Below are positions 29,063 through 30,027 of a DNA stretch of 30,027 nucleotides, in pieces. The notes under the pieces were generated by a model that did no database searches, was not told the origin of the DNA, and saw nothing but the letters and a program-made list of their open reading frames with translations. The stretch comes from an uncultured Ruminococcus sp. (GTDB lineage Bacteria > Bacillota > Clostridia > Oscillospirales > Ruminococcaceae): the NCBI GenBank assembly GCA_902464115.1, contig CABQIF010000010.1, positions 1-30,027 of the forward strand. The letters are read 5' to 3'. Made by a program: the position numbers and the translations under genes. Each line of letters begins with the position of its first letter. Position 1 is the first letter of the stretch.

Positions 29063-30027
29063 TTATTCGATTTCCATAATCATTCTTTTCAGCAATGCCA
29101 AATCAAGAACATCTAATTTTCCATCAAAATTCATGTCTAATTCCGCAACCGTAGAAGCACTGTATGACGTTTTATTCAGCAAATAATTCTGTAGTTCCAC
29201 CATCATCCCTAAATACTGTTCTTTATGGTCAACAGGCTCTTCCGGATCTGGTTTTTCCGGTTGTGGTTCTTCTATTACCGCACCATCTTCCATTGCAATC
29301 GAAATCATAATCGTTCCAGAAGATGCCGGCTCTAAACAAATCGAATAAGCATGATTGGGAATGGTAATCATACAGGATGTATCTGTTGTTTCTATCAAGT
29401 CATCAATGCCATCTTCGGTTGCTGTTTCTTCCCGATTCAAGATTGTTACATAATACGCATCTGCACCCTCTACGGAATTCCAAGAAAGCTGTGCATGTGT
29501 GTCATCAATCTTTTTAAAGGTCGGAATCATTTGATTGATTTCTGGTACAACAAGGTTGATTCCCTGTGCATCCGAAACTGTATCCAAATCTTCCAATGTA
29601 ATTTGTCCGTCAGAAGAAACGGTAAGGGTTTTATCAGAAGCAACATTTTTGATGAAAGAAATGCCGTTTTCTTCGTATAAGTACCAGAGGGCAGATTCCT
29701 TTTTGACATCTTCCCCAGCAGTTTCCAAATCCTGCGTTTTCAGCTGTCCTTCATCTGCAACAATCAATTGGTCAGAATAGACGTTTACTAGATTGAATTC
29801 CCAGTTATCATAAGAAATAAATTTCCACATGGATGCATAATCTGCATGTTCCGCAGCATAGAAACTGTCTTTCTCTGCGTCATATGCAATAGAAAATCCA
29901 TAAGCAGCAGACTGCATTTGTGCAACTGATTTATCATTTCTAGACTGCTGAATGACAGCAAAGGAAATCGGGTCACTGGTCAGCGAACCTTTATCATTGC
30001 TGACAGTCACGGTTGCCGTGTATGTTC
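29063..30027 (-). CDS. 3' part of a tandem secreted paralogue with half-dockerin (partial)
   Basis: Open to the right edge; 320 C-terminal codons are visible. The order matches the C-terminal half of its neighbour: the end of an Ig-like domain (TATVTVSNDKGSL), a tryptophan-containing beta domain (YASMWKFISYDNWEF...ALWYLYEENGISF), an FN3-like domain (AQLSWNSVEGADAYYVTI), a Pro/Glu linker, and a dockerin-like end (VELQNYLLN then LDMNFDGKLDVLDLALLKRMI). The catalytic part lies outside the window, so its activity is unknown. It is upstream of the C39-like gene with a 25-base gap, so probably cotranscribed. Overall similarity is moderate apart from one near-identical tract at the window edge. Confidence 0.88.
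   Translation of the reverse strand, partial: TYTATVTVSNDKGSLTSDPISFAVIQQSRNDKSVAQMQSAAYGFSIAYDAEKDSFYAAEHADYASMWKFISYDNWEFNLVNVYSDQLIVADEGQLKTQDLETAGEDVKKESALWYLYEENGISFIKNVASDKTLTVSSDGQITLEDLDTVSDAQGINLVVPEINQMIPTFKKIDDTHAQLSWNSVEGADAYYVTILNREETATEDGIDDLIETTDTSCMITIPNHAYSICLEPASSGTIMISIAMEDGAVIEEPQPEKPDPEEPVDHKEQYLGMMVELQNYLLNKTSYSASTVAELDMNFDGKLDVLDLALLKRMIMEIE
29942..30027 (-). repeat. 86-base near-identical tract, copy 2 (reaches window edge)
   Basis: Pairs with 27145-27230, one mismatch at 29972. The copy reaches the window edge, so its full length is not known. Confidence 0.95.

Overview
The window looks like chromosomal DNA of an anaerobic Firmicute close to Ruminococcus (Oscillospiraceae). 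This rests on a clostridial-type AdhE, a PyrR-attenuated pyr operon with class 1B PyrD/PyrK, near-consensus SigA promoters with 17-bp spacers, strong Shine-Dalgarno sites with occasional TTG starts, and secreted peptidoglycan-active proteins ending in dockerin-like modules. The genus is an inference. I saw no rRNA, tRNA, CRISPR array, insertion sequence or prophage gene.

Layout. (1) 1-5.9 kb, minus strand: cysK with its own consensus promoter; a MarR regulator plus a YczE/YitT-type membrane protein, with a perfect palindrome just downstream of the -10; and adhE followed by an APH-like phosphotransferase, driven by a promoter carrying two tandem Rex-like sites. (2) 6.1-15.7 kb, plus strand: a pyrimidine operon, promoter - PyrR-binding leader and terminator - pyrR-pyrC-pyrF-carA-carB-pyrK-pyrD-ruvX. 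pyrB and pyrE are absent from it. (3) 15.7-16.5 kb: a small convergent gene of 57 codons and trmL. (4) 16.5-24.2 kb, minus strand: the most unusual part. An ornithine-cyclodeaminase-like enzyme and four tightly packed redox genes (a 2Fe-2S protein, an FAD/NAD oxidoreductase with two fused [4Fe-4S] motifs, a BFD-type 2Fe-2S protein, and a DAO-family flavoprotein) form one transcription unit. It is followed by a PII-like signal protein with an APC permease, and then an AraC regulator. (5) 24.2-30 kb, minus strand: a peptide-deformylase-like gene, then a run of secreted proteins: GH25 lysozyme, C39-like peptidase with three peptidoglycan-binding repeats, and the 3' part of a tandem paralogue running off the right edge. 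All three end in a half-dockerin.

How region 4 may work. The four redox proteins resemble the subunit set of dye-linked proline/opine/HCN-synthase-type amino acid dehydrogenases. The DAO flavoprotein would oxidise an amine or imino acid, the Fe-S subunits would carry electrons to NAD(P), and the ornithine-cyclodeaminase/mu-crystallin homologue would act on the amino acid or imine. The permease would import substrate, with the PII-like protein as its nitrogen-responsive partner. Two promoters in the region, one for the redox genes and one for PII-permease, share a 19-bp element at the same 18-bp distance from the -10. Both leaders then run into a terminator hairpin preceded by the same ACAATGGTGT core. 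The araC promoter sits inside the loop of the terminator that ends the permease transcript. Together these suggest a coordinated regulon with an activator site and leader attenuation, which I do not recognise as a described system. The substrate cannot be read from the sequence.
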